A DNA stretch of 64,000 bases from JBOFWL01 sp051653605 (GCA_051653605.1 JBOFWL010000139.1:186001-250000), one strand, 5' to 3'. Counted from the first letter of the stretch, positions 35,967-45,170 are shown. Notes: generated by a model not told the origin, from the sequence alone. Translations and numbers: made by a program.

Positions 35967-36656
35967 ATGTTTCCAGAGTTTCCATTAGTTGATACATCTC
36001 TGACTCCCAAATTCCAAAATATTACAGAGGTTGATAATGTTGCGCAGGCTATTGCAAATCCAATACCTACAGCTTCTAATGGCCCCGCTTTTACTATTTC
36101 TCCAGAAATGATGATTATTATCGGCATAGGGATTGGGATTGTTTTATTCCTATACTACGTTATTTTATTACATAGAGCTTTGATTCAATCTTTAAAGCAA
36201 GGGCAATATATTAAGGATATCTACTCATCGATGTATGTTTCTGATCAAATTAAAGAATATATGATTGTTTTTTCAGAACTTACAGAAGCAAAAAGTGAAC
36301 AGGATCAAATTAATGCACGGACACAGATTTTCAATTTTCTGAATAGAATCAGTCGGCAAATTTGTGAAAGTAGGGATGATACTTTATCCCTTAAGTTGGG
36401 TGAGGCATTTTTTTCTAAGATAGAAGGCCGTTTTGTAAAGATGGCTCCAATTCCGGATGGAGTATATTATTTCCGATCGGTTGCAGAAATTCTTATTTCT
36501 AATAATGGGCGCTTAGCTGGATCTAGGTTAGTTAAATTGATTCGTAAAGAATATAAAATGGGTGTTGCATCTAGAGAAAAATTGGTTGCCGACCCAGTAT
36601 CAAAGAAAAAAATGATTTTTGGAAAAAATAGGAAAGAAAATATAAAAAAAGCTTGA
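35967..36656 (+). CDS. Membrane-anchored protein of unknown function
   Basis: 229 residues from the ATG at 35967 (AAGAGG site). A Thr/Pro-rich N-terminus (about 45 residues) precedes one strong membrane helix (IIIGIGIGIVLFLYYVILL, about 49-71). A soluble helical domain follows (about 75-200) with the segment YIKDIYSSMYVSDQIKEYMIVFSELTEA split across it, and the tail is very basic (Lys-rich). I recognise no family. The basic tail would face the cytoplasm if the N-terminus is outside. It lies upstream of the tRNA pair. Confidence 0.7.
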   Translation: MFPEFPLVDTSLTPKFQNITEVDNVAQAIANPIPTASNGPAFTISPEMMIIIGIGIGIVLFLYYVILLHRALIQSLKQGQYIKDIYSSMYVSDQIKEYMIVFSELTEAKSEQDQINARTQIFNFLNRISRQICESRDDTLSLKLGEAFFSKIEGRFVKMAPIPDGVYYFRSVAEILISNNGRLAGSRLVKLIRKEYKMGVASREKLVADPVSKKKMIFGKNRKENIKKA

Positions 36657-36671
36657 AAAAAGCTTGAAAAA
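36648..36671 (+). repeat. 11-bp tandem duplication creating a -35 box
   Basis: AGCTTGAAAAA occurs twice with an 11-bp period. The first copy holds the TGA stop of the upstream gene; the second supplies the TTGAAA -35 hexamer (36664-36669) of the tRNA promoter. Confidence 0.6.
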
Positions 36672-36692
36672 TGATTAAAAATAAGATATAAT
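36664..36692 (+). promoter_or_regulatory. Promoter of the tRNA pair
   Basis: TTGAAA (36664-36669), 17-nt spacer, TATAAT (36687-36692). The first tRNA starts 12 nt after the -10. Confidence 0.8.
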
Positions 36693-36703
36693 AACTAACA
36701 CGT

Positions 36704-36775
<72 letters not shown>

Positions 36776-36782
36776 ATCTAGG

Positions 36783-36855
36783 GGCGGGATAGCTCAGCCG
36801 GTAGAGCAGAAGAATCATAATCTTTTGGTCGGGGGTTCAAGTCCCTCTCCCGTCA
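36783..36855 (+). tRNA. Second CAU tRNA: elongator Met or Ile2
   Basis: Acceptor GGCGGGA/TCCCGTC with discriminator A, anticodon stem GAAGA/TCTTT around ATCATAA (anticodon CAU), T arm GGGGG-TTCAAGT-CCCTC approximately paired. The G1:C72 pair excludes an initiator. CAU can read AUG (Met) or, with lysidine at C34, AUA (Ile2); sequence alone does not decide. CCA is not encoded. It is cotranscribed 7 nt after the initiator. Confidence 0.88.
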
Positions 36856-36857
36856 TG

Positions 36858-36882
36858 AGGGGTTTTCCAAACCCCTTTTTAT
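36858..36882 (+). terminator. Terminator of the tRNA pair
   Basis: Stem AGGGGTTT/AAACCCCT (8 bp), 3-nt loop TCC, then TTTTTATTTTT. Confidence 0.9.
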
Positions 36883-36912
36883 TTTTGTTATTTTGAAATC
36901 CTTATCGTTATA

Positions 36913-36944
36913 AAAAAAAGCCCCAAATACTGGGGCTTTTTTTA
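36913..36944. terminator. Bidirectional terminator
   Basis: Stem AAAAGCCCCA/TGGGGCTTTT with 5-nt loop, A run before and T run after. It lies at the 3' end of the minus-strand gene ending at 36970. Confidence 0.9.
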
Positions 36945-36969
36945 TTAGTTATAAGTGATCTAAAGGGAA

Positions 36970-37905
36970 TTAGTAGCCATCATCATCATAGCCATCATCT
37001 TCTTCTTGACGACTTCTTGATCTAGAAGTGATTCTCCAGCTAAACTCAAATCCAACTTTGAATGCATCTTGAATGATTGATTGCCCAAGAATTGTATCAT
37101 TTACACGAGTTTCTCCAGAGGCTGTTGAAATACCCCAAGGATATGCTGCATAAGAAGTATAGAGTGTGAAAAATGAATTTTGAGTCATTTGAAATTGAAC
37201 ACCAATGCGAGCTCTAAAGCCAAACAAAACTAAAAGAGCTAATAATTCATCAGGGGTTCCATCAATAGGAACAATCCCAGTAACTCGGGGTAGGGTGGCG
37301 CCAGTCATCCCTAAACTAAATGCTGCATCTGTTATAAAGAACATTCTTCCTACAGGCACACGAGCACCAAGACCTAGGTTAAATGCAGAGAAAATCCAAC
37401 CAGTTGTATTTATCTCTAACTGAGAGTGAATTGTTAAAAAACTTGGGAAGGCATACATATAAGTAATGGTTGCACCACCACCTAAACCAATGTTGTTTCC
37501 AAAAAATGGGATTTGAGCACCATAGGCTGTATTAACATTTGCTGGGTCTGTTTGAACAGATAAGCGAGAAAGACCATTAGCATTCTGCACAATAAAATCT
37601 AAAGAGAGTCCTATAAAATGCCCAGTTGATACATCCTCAGTCTCTTCCTCTTCTTCCTCTTGAGGAGGTTGTTCAACTACAGCTCGGCGACGCTGTTGCT
37701 GAACCGGTTGAGGAGCTGCAACTTCTTCATAATCAATACTACCAATAACTTCTTGTCGTAAAATTCTGTTGTTAGTTGATACTGTAAGTCGAACAATTTG
37801 TCCTCGTTGATTGGTTCTTACAACTGTTCTAGGCTGTGCAAATACCGGTAGAGCAATACCAACAAGTAAAACAACAAGAAGAATACCCCGTTGTAAAATT
37901 TTCAT
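36970..37905 (-). CDS. Predicted outer-membrane barrel protein with acidic tail
   Basis: 311 residues from the ATG at 37905, which has GAGAGG upstream; an ATG six codons earlier contains that site and is less likely. A signal peptide ends near residue 23 before Gln (VFA|Q). A basic/Gln/Pro-rich linker leads into an acidic patch, then a Gly- and aromatic-rich region (about 110-295) with alternating residues like a beta barrel (NNIGLGGGATITYMYAFPSF). The last residues are DDGYDDDGY, an acidic Tyr/Gly tail unusual for a barrel end. Family unknown. Single gene with promoter 37965-37993. Confidence 0.72.
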   Translation of the reverse strand: MKILQRGILLVVLLVGIALPVFAQPRTVVRTNQRGQIVRLTVSTNNRILRQEVIGSIDYEEVAAPQPVQQQRRRAVVEQPPQEEEEEETEDVSTGHFIGLSLDFIVQNANGLSRLSVQTDPANVNTAYGAQIPFFGNNIGLGGGATITYMYAFPSFLTIHSQLEINTTGWIFSAFNLGLGARVPVGRMFFITDAAFSLGMTGATLPRVTGIVPIDGTPDELLALLVLFGFRARIGVQFQMTQNSFFTLYTSYAAYPWGISTASGETRVNDTILGQSIIQDAFKVGFEFSWRITSRSRSRQEEDDGYDDDGY

Positions 37906-37964
37906 AAATGAATGACCTCTCATCTAATTTTGCGTAAAGCTTATTAGGATTTAACAATTATGTC

Positions 37965-37993
37965 ATAATAGAAGCTATCTATTAGAGATGCAA
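37965..37993 (-). promoter_or_regulatory. Promoter of the barrel/acidic-tail gene
   Basis: Minus-strand TTGCAT, 17-nt spacer, TATTAT, giving a leader of roughly 55 nt. Confidence 0.6.
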
Positions 37994-38089
37994 ACTTTTA
38001 TTATCTCATAGTAAATCTCAAAAAGATTACACCCTTCATATTATATCATAGTATTATAAAAAATCAAGTTTTTTATAATATTTATTTTT

Positions 38090-38126
38090 TATAAAAATAG
38101 TCCCCTATGTTTAGTAGGGGACTATT
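38090..38126 (-). terminator. Terminator of the large ankyrin gene
   Basis: An 11-bp stem AATAGTCCCCT/AGGGGACTATT (38096-38106 with 38116-38126). Read on the minus strand it is followed by TTTTTAT. It lies 38 nt after the ankyrin stop. Confidence 0.8.
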
Positions 38127-38163
38127 GTATGTTAATAGGGTTTTATCTATTTAATCTGTTAAT

Positions 38164-39546
38164 TTAACGATCAATAACAACGTTTTCACGAGTAGGGTTA
38201 CTATCTGTTATGAGATACTGGATAATATCTGTGTTACCACGTTCTCCAGCCCACATAAGAGCATTCTTACCAGAGTTATCTCTAATATCCGTTAAAGCGC
38301 CTTTTCCAACAAGGTATTTAACCATAGTGGTTCTACCCCAGATAACGGCTCGCATTAACGCTGTTTGACCATACTTGTTTTGTGCATTGAGGTAAGCGCC
38401 ACGCTCAATTAGGGCTTTCGTGATATCAATATTTCCATCACTGGCGGCAAACATTAGCGCTGTCCAACCTGTGTTATCTTGGATATCTTTATCAGCACCC
38501 ATTGATAAGAGAGCATCTGTTACAGCTTTGTTTTTATTATTAACTGCATAAATTAACGCTGTTCGTCCTTGAAGATCGCGAGCATTAACGTCTGCACCGT
38601 TTTGACCACGGTTATATAGCAGTGTTAGCATCGGAACTTCCCCGTTTTGAGCTGCCATAATGAAGGGTGTAATACCATTTTCATCAGAAACATTCATGTT
38701 AGCGTTTGATTCAATCAACGCACGGGCAATAGGTAGATAATTCTTTTCTACAGCGTAGCTTAATGCTGATTTTCCACTATTTTCGCGAACATTAGGGTCA
38801 GCGCCTTTTTCGATGAAGAATCGAACAAGTTCTAAACGTCCACCTTGCACAGCGTACATCAACGGAGATCGACCTACAAAGTCGGATGTAGAGATAGAAG
38901 CTCCATTATCGAGTAGGTAGGTAACCAAGGGGAGATTCCCTGAGTCGATACCATACATAAGAACATTTTTACCACTGGCAATATCTTTAGCATTAACTTC
39001 TGCTCGGTTAGAAAGAAGTAATTGAACAATAGCCAACTGGTTTTTAGCTGCTGCATACATCAAAGCTGTTTGGCCTTGACGCCCTCGGAGGTTTACATCA
39101 GCACCGTTAGTGAGCAGGTAATTAACCGTCTCAACGTATCCACGGGCGGAAGCGTTCATTAAAGGTGTGACACCATTGGTATCAGATTCTTCAACACTTT
39201 TTCCTTCGGCAATAAGGGTTTTTATCTGAATCAGATAATTTGCTTCTGGCCCAGATACTGAGGTTGTCTGAACTGTTGGTGTTGTTGCAGCATTATTGAT
39301 TACTTGCTGAGTAGGTGTTGTGTTTCCACCTGTAGGGAGGCCAATGTCTCCAGCACCGAGGTTGCCCCCGCCGCCGTCACCGTAGCCATCACCATAAGCA
39401 TCGTCACCGTAACCATCGTCACCATATCCTTCTTCTCCGTATCCACCGTCTGCATCGTATCCGCCATCTCCATAGTCATCATATTGGGAAAACATGGGCG
39501 CGGAAAGGCCTAAAACTAGGAATACGGCAATTATTGATCTTTTCAT
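38164..39546 (-). CDS. Exported protein with about ten ankyrin repeats
   Basis: 460 residues. A signal peptide ends near residue 20 before Gln (MFS|Q). Residues about 21-62 are built almost only from Asp, Gly, Tyr and Glu in units like GYGDDGYGDDAYGDG. A short Thr/Gln-rich linker follows, then about ten ankyrin repeats (about 110-445) with the pattern G-x-T-A-L-M-x-A (GVTPLMNASARGYVETVNYL, GQTALMYAAAKNQLAIVQLL). AGGGG lies before the ATG. A large repeat surface points to protein binding in the periplasm or on the surface. Single gene with its own terminator. Confidence 0.88.
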   Translation of the reverse strand: MKRSIIAVFLVLGLSAPMFSQYDDYGDGGYDADGGYGEEGYGDDGYGDDAYGDGYGDGGGGNLGAGDIGLPTGGNTTPTQQVINNAATTPTVQTTSVSGPEANYLIQIKTLIAEGKSVEESDTNGVTPLMNASARGYVETVNYLLTNGADVNLRGRQGQTALMYAAAKNQLAIVQLLLSNRAEVNAKDIASGKNVLMYGIDSGNLPLVTYLLDNGASISTSDFVGRSPLMYAVQGGRLELVRFFIEKGADPNVRENSGKSALSYAVEKNYLPIARALIESNANMNVSDENGITPFIMAAQNGEVPMLTLLYNRGQNGADVNARDLQGRTALIYAVNNKNKAVTDALLSMGADKDIQDNTGWTALMFAASDGNIDITKALIERGAYLNAQNKYGQTALMRAVIWGRTTMVKYLVGKGALTDIRDNSGKNALMWAGERGNTDIIQYLITDSNPTRENVVIDR

Positions 39547-39692
39547 GAGATAATTCCCCTGTTCGAATTTTTTCTATTAACTGTATTGATATTCTCGGAT
39601 ATTTTTAGAAAATCATAAGAAAATACTGCAATTATTTTAATTTATTTTCTAATTTCTGTCAAAAAAACAGAACGTCACTTAGTATATCTTCT

Positions 39693-41339
39693 TTATTTTG
39701 AAATATATACGATATCTCCGAGCTTTATAAGTGATGTAGTCACTTTGGCGGAGATATATTTTCCTTTACCTTCAATTACGGTTCCTTCACCTATTAATGA
39801 TAGTTGTACTCCATTTGTGGTGCCTACTCGGAAAATTTGGATAGTATCTTTTGGCTTCATTATAATTCCCGGTAATAAAGAAACAACAATGCGTTCTCCT
39901 CCCATATCGTAGACGTAACCATCGGGGGCTTTCATATAGATTAGGTTTGCATCTTGAATTTCTTTAATACTTTTAGCTTCTGGTATCTCGCGTGTATCCC
40001 TTGGAATATAAACATTGCTTTGCTCTGAGGTAGATTGTGCCTGTAGTGCCAAATAAAGATCATTTAGAAGATTTTGCTGAGTAGGAATATTGGGGTATGT
40101 CCGCAAAATATTTTGGTAAATGGATATAGATTGAGGATATCTGCGTTGTTTGTAAGCTTGTTCAGCCTGTTTTATTAATGGAGCGGCTTTTCGAGCATCT
40201 TCTTGAGCGAGGTAAGAACGATATGCGTTATAGAATACAAAGGCATCGGGTGTTTGCTCTTCGAGGGTTCGAAGCCTTGCTGTAATAGCAGGGTTTCGGG
40301 GGTTATCGTTCACTAGGCGAGATATTTCTTCTATAATAAGGCGGAATCGAGCCATATCATCGTTATTTTGTTCTGCAGCGATTGTTATATTGGTATTAAT
40401 GACTATCGGGGTGAGTAAGTTGCTACTATTATTAGACAAACTAATATAATCGCGAATCAACGATACCAGAAACAGATCCGCAGCTTTTTTAACTTCTGGG
40501 GCTGGGCGGCTATATATATCTTCAATCTTTTCTAATTGAGCTTCGATATCGCTATAATTTTGAGAACGTAGCATTAATTCGATAGAGTTAAATAGAAAGG
40601 ATACGCCACTATCATCATAAACATTTTGAATAATGGGGCTAGGTTGAACTTGAACTACTTCATTTTGTTCCTGTACTCGAAGACGTTCAGTCAATACTTT
40701 GAGATCATTTTGAAGACGTAATTGTTCTGCTTGGCGTTGTTCTAACTCTTGATGAATTTCATTTTCAGCCTCGGCAATGCGACGATTTATTTCTTGTTGC
40801 GATTGTTGCTGGAGCTGTTGAAGTTGTTGTTGATACTGATTCCTAATTTCTAGCTGTTCGGAAGCACTTTTGCCCTCTAGTTCTCGTTGAATTTGTTCTT
40901 CTAAAGCGCTTCGTTGTCTATCAAGTTCGGTGCTAACTTGCCCTTGAATATCAGAGCGTATTAAGGCGAGTTGTCCTTCTATTTCTGAAAGAATTTGTTG
41001 AGCTTGTTGGAGTAGGGCTTCTTTTGCTTGGAGTTCCTGTGCCTGTCGACGACTTTCTTGTTCAAGAAGAAGAATTTCTAAGCTTTGAATGCCTCCAGTA
41101 CCTTCAGTCATTTTAATGCCTTGCTCTCTAAAAATACGGTAAACCGTGAAAACACCTAGAGATACGGCAAATATTAAAATAAGATTTAGTAAAACAACAT
41201 ATGTATAATTAAGGCGTGTTTTTTGGCGGGGAGTATAACTTTTTTTATCTACCCCAATTTCGGAGCTGATTTCAGCAAAAATTTCTTTAGGATTTAAATC
41301 ATCAATTTGGACTTGCATTTTAGGGCTTATATCAGACAT
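39693..41339 (-). CDS. Single-span coiled-coil and TPR-like membrane protein
   Basis: 548 residues. The cytoplasmic N-terminus (about 44 residues) is followed by one membrane helix (YVVLLNLILIFAVSLGVFTV, about 46-66), then a long Gln/Glu-rich coiled coil (about 80-225). A helical region with one TPR-like unit follows (about 385-440, AEQAYKQRRYPQSISIYQNI), and the C-terminus is a compact beta-rich domain (about 465-548, GTTNGVQLSLIGEGTVIEG). No family is recognised. It starts inside the stop of the upstream EamA gene (TAATG), so the two are translationally coupled. Confidence 0.72.
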   Translation of the reverse strand: MSDISPKMQVQIDDLNPKEIFAEISSEIGVDKKSYTPRQKTRLNYTYVVLLNLILIFAVSLGVFTVYRIFREQGIKMTEGTGGIQSLEILLLEQESRRQAQELQAKEALLQQAQQILSEIEGQLALIRSDIQGQVSTELDRQRSALEEQIQRELEGKSASEQLEIRNQYQQQLQQLQQQSQQEINRRIAEAENEIHQELEQRQAEQLRLQNDLKVLTERLRVQEQNEVVQVQPSPIIQNVYDDSGVSFLFNSIELMLRSQNYSDIEAQLEKIEDIYSRPAPEVKKAADLFLVSLIRDYISLSNNSSNLLTPIVINTNITIAAEQNNDDMARFRLIIEEISRLVNDNPRNPAITARLRTLEEQTPDAFVFYNAYRSYLAQEDARKAAPLIKQAEQAYKQRRYPQSISIYQNILRTYPNIPTQQNLLNDLYLALQAQSTSEQSNVYIPRDTREIPEAKSIKEIQDANLIYMKAPDGYVYDMGGERIVVSLLPGIIMKPKDTIQIFRVGTTNGVQLSLIGEGTVIEGKGKYISAKVTTSLIKLGDIVYISK

Positions 41340-42274
41340 TATCTTCCCTCGCCTTTTTGATCTCTTTGGTCGTGTTTAACACTTAATAACTCTTTGTGTT
41401 CTTTTATCGATTGCCATTCACTAAGGAGAATTCCTCCAAAGATAAAAATCATCCCTGCTAATCGAGATAGCCCGATCGATTCTCCTAAAATCGGAACGGC
41501 AAGGAGCACAGCAAAAAGTGGTTCTAAAGCCAGAATCAATGTTACTTTAATTACATTTTTAACTAATTTTTGTCCCATCGATTGTAGAGTGTAGCATAAA
41601 ATAGAGCCTATTAACCCAAGATATAGGATAGATACGATGGATAAAGGCGTCCATACTTGTGGAAATGGCTCGTTAAATGCAAATCCAGAGGCAAATCCTA
41701 TTAAGGAGCACACAATGCTTTGCACAACATTAAGTTCTACAGGATTACTTGTCTGAACAAATCGCGCAGTGATAATTAAATGAATAGCATAAGTTAGAGC
41801 GCAGAGTATCGTTAGAATGCTACCAGTATTCCATGTAAAATGAGCATTGCTATCTAAATTAAAAAAATATACACCAACAAAAGCACTGCTTACGGCAATA
41901 ATGTTCAAAATATTTAGTGATTTTCTATCAATAAAATGGCTTAAAATGGGAGTAAAAATCAACAGTGTCCCCGTGAGGAATGCACTTACGGAGCTATCTA
42001 AGGTTTTTAATCCAAATGTTTGCAGTGAAAAAGCAACAAAAAGAAGAGTGCCAAGCACAAGCCCATGTAGCCAAGTGTATTTTGGTATTTTATGCCATTG
42101 TATAGAAAAAATAGTCACAATAATGAAAGAAAATCGAATACCTATCATATAGAAGGGTTGAATACCCTCTAAAAGTAAGGTTTTTTGAAATATAAATGTA
42201 CTTCCCCATAAAAAGGCGGCAGAATAAAGAAGAAAAGAGCCTTTCCGAGCTTGATTTACTTTCATGATACTCAT
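41339..42274 (-). CDS. EamA/DMT family transporter
   Basis: 311 residues with ten membrane helices in two homologous halves, as in the drug/metabolite transporter superfamily. Landmarks are LLYSAAFLWGSTFIFQKTLLLEG near residue 15, FLTGTLLIFTPILSHFIDRK near 100, and LALEPLFAVLLAVPILGESIGLSRLAGMIFIFGG near 250, the usual EamA signature before the last helix. The substrate is unknown; relatives export amino acids or metabolites. First gene of a two-gene unit. TAGGA precedes the ATG. Confidence 0.9.
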   Translation of the reverse strand: MSIMKVNQARKGSFLLYSAAFLWGSTFIFQKTLLLEGIQPFYMIGIRFSFIIVTIFSIQWHKIPKYTWLHGLVLGTLLFVAFSLQTFGLKTLDSSVSAFLTGTLLIFTPILSHFIDRKSLNILNIIAVSSAFVGVYFFNLDSNAHFTWNTGSILTILCALTYAIHLIITARFVQTSNPVELNVVQSIVCSLIGFASGFAFNEPFPQVWTPLSIVSILYLGLIGSILCYTLQSMGQKLVKNVIKVTLILALEPLFAVLLAVPILGESIGLSRLAGMIFIFGGILLSEWQSIKEHKELLSVKHDQRDQKGEGR

Positions 42275-42385
42275 AAAACAATCCTATTTATTTTGTAAAA
42301 TAAAAAACGTATCTAAACTATGTTAACGGAATATTTCTAAACATATTAAGTATTAATTGTATTTTTTGATTCTTTTCCTGTATCC

Positions 42386-42415
42386 TTGACACTTCAACGT
42401 TAATTGTATTATACT
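42386..42415 (+). promoter_or_regulatory. Promoter placing the start point at the ATG
   Basis: TTGACA (42386-42391), 18-nt spacer, TATACT (42410-42415). The next gene's ATG begins 7 nt after the -10, which is where transcription should begin. Confidence 0.8.
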
Positions 42416-42421
42416 ACATCA

Positions 42422-45154
42422 ATGAAGAAGCTATTTATATTAATGTGTATATGTATAGGGAATATACTTCATGCACAATTTTACGTTTATCCATTTTCAA
42501 GCCCTGTCTACACACTAAAACAGCTTGACACAAAGTACTTTCGCTTTATTTTTTCGGATGACTCTTACGAGGATGCCGTTAAGTTGGCGGTTAATGCCGA
42601 TCAAGAGTACGAATCACTGCAAAAGATTTATGGTCCACTAAAGAATATCGTGGCACCTATTCGAGTGATAATTTCTCGTGAATATCAGCTTGTAAATGGC
42701 TTGGCATCGCCTGTTGGAGTGCCTGTTATACAAATTTATACAGCTTTTCCCGCAGTAGCAGATTCCACCATTGCAAACTTTGGCCCCGATTATACTCGTA
42801 CTATTTTTAGGCATGAATTAACCCACATCTTTACTATTTCTGTTAAGGCTAAAAAAACACCCCGATTTGACTATTTATTTGGAAATATATATCATCCCAA
42901 TTCTGTTTTTGCATCAACATCTCTTATTGAGGGCGTGGCCATTAATAGGGAGAGTGATGGAGGATATGGGCGTCTGCATGATCCTTACACCCTTCATCAT
43001 TTACGAAGAGATCTATACACCAAAAAATCTCGATTACGTTCTCCTGCCCGAGTCTCTGGGGCGGATCTCAGTTTTGACACAGGACAACTTCCTTATGCAT
43101 ATGGTTCTTTATTTTATCAGTATTTAGCAACGAATTTCACTGCTAAATTTGATGTTCAACTTTGGGATAATCTGTCTCGATGGCAGTTATCGGCAAATGC
43201 AGTGGGGCGATCTGCAAAAGAGTCTCCTTCACAAAGAGCTCGAACGATAGCTTCTTTGTGGTCTGAATTTGAAAATTATCAAAAAGGTTTAATACCAGAT
43301 TTACAAGATTTACAGCCGTATTTACCTAATCGTAAGCGGCGCATTACCTCACTTGTGATGCGTGACGACACAATTTATTATTACGATTCTCGAAAAAGAG
43401 AGCTTCGTAGCATAAATACAAACACTGGTAAAGATAAATTAGTTCTATATGGGTCATCAACATGGGAAAGCGTTCACGTTTCTCCCGATCAGAAGATGAT
43501 TTTAGTATCTGGGACAGTTTTTAAGAAGAGAATAGCAAAAGTTTTTGTAGCTATCCTCGATATTAAAACTGGAATTCCTTTGAAGCCAATATTTTATGGT
43601 TTGAAAGAGGCCTCATTTGCTCCAAATGCTACAAAGCAAAATCCAACATTTACTGCAATAAGAGTTAGTACCGTAAGCCCAATGAAACTGGTTTACTATG
43701 ATAAAGGGGTTGAAAGTGTTCTTATAAATGGCACTGATAATTTTCATTTTAGTACGCCAAAAGTATTTCAAAATTACATCTATACCTTGGCATCTATTAA
43801 TGGTGAAAGAAAACTTACACGTGTGCGTATGGATGGAACAATTATCGAATCCTTCTCGCATTCATCAGTAAATTACCCCCGATTCTTAACAGATTCTCCA
43901 GAAGGTATTAGTTTTGCTTATACAGAATCAAAAATTGGCTTGTATAAAGTGGCGTTATTCCGCGGCCAAAGTATCATGTTGCTTACTAATAACGTTCGAG
44001 GGGAGATGTTGCATACAGCCTTCGATGACCAGCAAGTCTATGTGCATGGCTCATTTGGAGATAATGATAATATTTCTCGACTACCAACTCTTCAAGGCAG
44101 GGAGATTGTCTTGCCATTCAAGGCATTGCCAGCATCTGTAATGACGCCAGCCAATATTGATAGCATTGATTTAAAATATCTTCCTCAACGATACAAGCAA
44201 GTAGTAGATCTTTTACCCTATTTTTGGATACCCTACGCAGACTTTACTGAGGCGGGGATTCAAACAATTCTTTTTGACCCAATAGGTGCCAATACAATTA
44301 CCTTTATTCTTGGATTTAATTATTTCCAAGGGGTGCCACAATTTCAATTTAATTGGACGCATTCTTCACTGCCAGTGGATTTATTTCTTAATATTCGGAA
44401 TATTTATTTCCAGCAGGTGAATACTCCCAACCATGCTATAGTTATAAGTACAGGGGTTCAAATACCGTTTAATACTGCATTTTTAGGGTCGGGGTCATTT
44501 ACAACACGTTTGAGTTGGCAGGGGAGATTTATAGGGCCTGCAGACGAACACCCTTATTTGTGGACAAATCTTGCTATTCAACAGCTTATAGTTGATGGAT
44601 CTTTTAGATGGAATCATGTAATTTCAGAAGGTTCTCCCTCATTTGAACGCTCTATATACTTTAATTTACGTGCAGCAATTAATACATTTAATGTTGATTT
44701 ATGGAGAGTAGAGTCCTCTATTCAATTTTCGCCCCCTGTTGTGCCCATATTCTTTAATTTCTATGGGGTCTATGATTTAGGAGGAGTAGTTCCTTCTGGG
44801 TCCTCATCTTTAGGAACTTCTATTATTCCTACTTGGGTTGAATATTCTCATCTTACTCGCCCATCAGATCAAGCTTTCTTCACCTCGATAGATCTACTCA
44901 CCATTCCTGGAGAGATAAATCAAGGTATTGAAATGGGAGAGATATTCTTACAAAGTATTAATGTTTTTACAGGCTACCGTGGGGGATGGTGGAGTTCCTA
45001 TGGCTATCTGCAATCAATCTATCTTCGTTTGGATATCAATCTTTCTGTCATTTATGGAAAACTAGCACTTAATTTTTCTCAATATTTTGCTTACGCCATA
45101 TCAGAGAATAGTTTCTCCTATTCTTTTACTATTAATACAGAATTCCCCTTTTAA
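42422..45154 (+). CDS. Exported metallopeptidase-like, TolB-propeller and barrel protein
   Basis: 910 residues from the ATG at 42422; the signal peptide (about 1-18, LHA|Q) fixes this start although no Shine-Dalgarno site precedes it. Residues about 30-260 resemble a peptidase-MA/gluzincin fold: HELTH at 131-135 and E170 in SLIEGVAINRES form the HExxH...E zinc set. Residues about 300-570 contain repeated beta strands like a TolB/WD-type propeller (SPDQKMILVSGTVFKK, SPEGISFAYTES). Residues about 590-910 look like an outer-membrane barrel, rich in Phe/Tyr and ending in Phe (FTINTEFPF). It is probably an outer-membrane-anchored protease or secretion factor; the function is inferred. A nicotinamide phosphoribosyltransferase gene follows after 16 nt. 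Confidence 0.82.
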   Translation: MKKLFILMCICIGNILHAQFYVYPFSSPVYTLKQLDTKYFRFIFSDDSYEDAVKLAVNADQEYESLQKIYGPLKNIVAPIRVIISREYQLVNGLASPVGVPVIQIYTAFPAVADSTIANFGPDYTRTIFRHELTHIFTISVKAKKTPRFDYLFGNIYHPNSVFASTSLIEGVAINRESDGGYGRLHDPYTLHHLRRDLYTKKSRLRSPARVSGADLSFDTGQLPYAYGSLFYQYLATNFTAKFDVQLWDNLSRWQLSANAVGRSAKESPSQRARTIASLWSEFENYQKGLIPDLQDLQPYLPNRKRRITSLVMRDDTIYYYDSRKRELRSINTNTGKDKLVLYGSSTWESVHVSPDQKMILVSGTVFKKRIAKVFVAILDIKTGIPLKPIFYGLKEASFAPNATKQNPTFTAIRVSTVSPMKLVYYDKGVESVLINGTDNFHFSTPKVFQNYIYTLASINGERKLTRVRMDGTIIESFSHSSVNYPRFLTDSPEGISFAYTESKIGLYKVALFRGQSIMLLTNNVRGEMLHTAFDDQQVYVHGSFGDNDNISRLPTLQGREIVLPFKALPASVMTPANIDSIDLKYLPQRYKQVVDLLPYFWIPYADFTEAGIQTILFDPIGANTITFILGFNYFQGVPQFQFNWTHSSLPVDLFLNIRNIYFQQVNTPNHAIVISTGVQIPFNTAFLGSGSFTTRLSWQGRFIGPADEHPYLWTNLAIQQLIVDGSFRWNHVISEGSPSFERSIYFNLRAAINTFNVDLWRVESSIQFSPPVVPIFFNFYGVYDLGGVVPSGSSSLGTSIIPTWVEYSHLTRPSDQAFFTSIDLLTIPGEINQGIEMGEIFLQSINVFTGYRGGWWSSYGYLQSIYLRLDINLSVIYGKLALNFSQYFAYAISENSFSYSFTINTEFPF

Positions 45155-45170
45155 GAGTAAGAGGTTTTGC

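Noticed and set aside
45087..45170. A 28-residue N-terminal extension of NadV overlapping the upstream gene.
   Set aside because: The extension lies inside another coding frame; the ATG at 45171 has AAGAGG and the expected NAMPT N-terminus.
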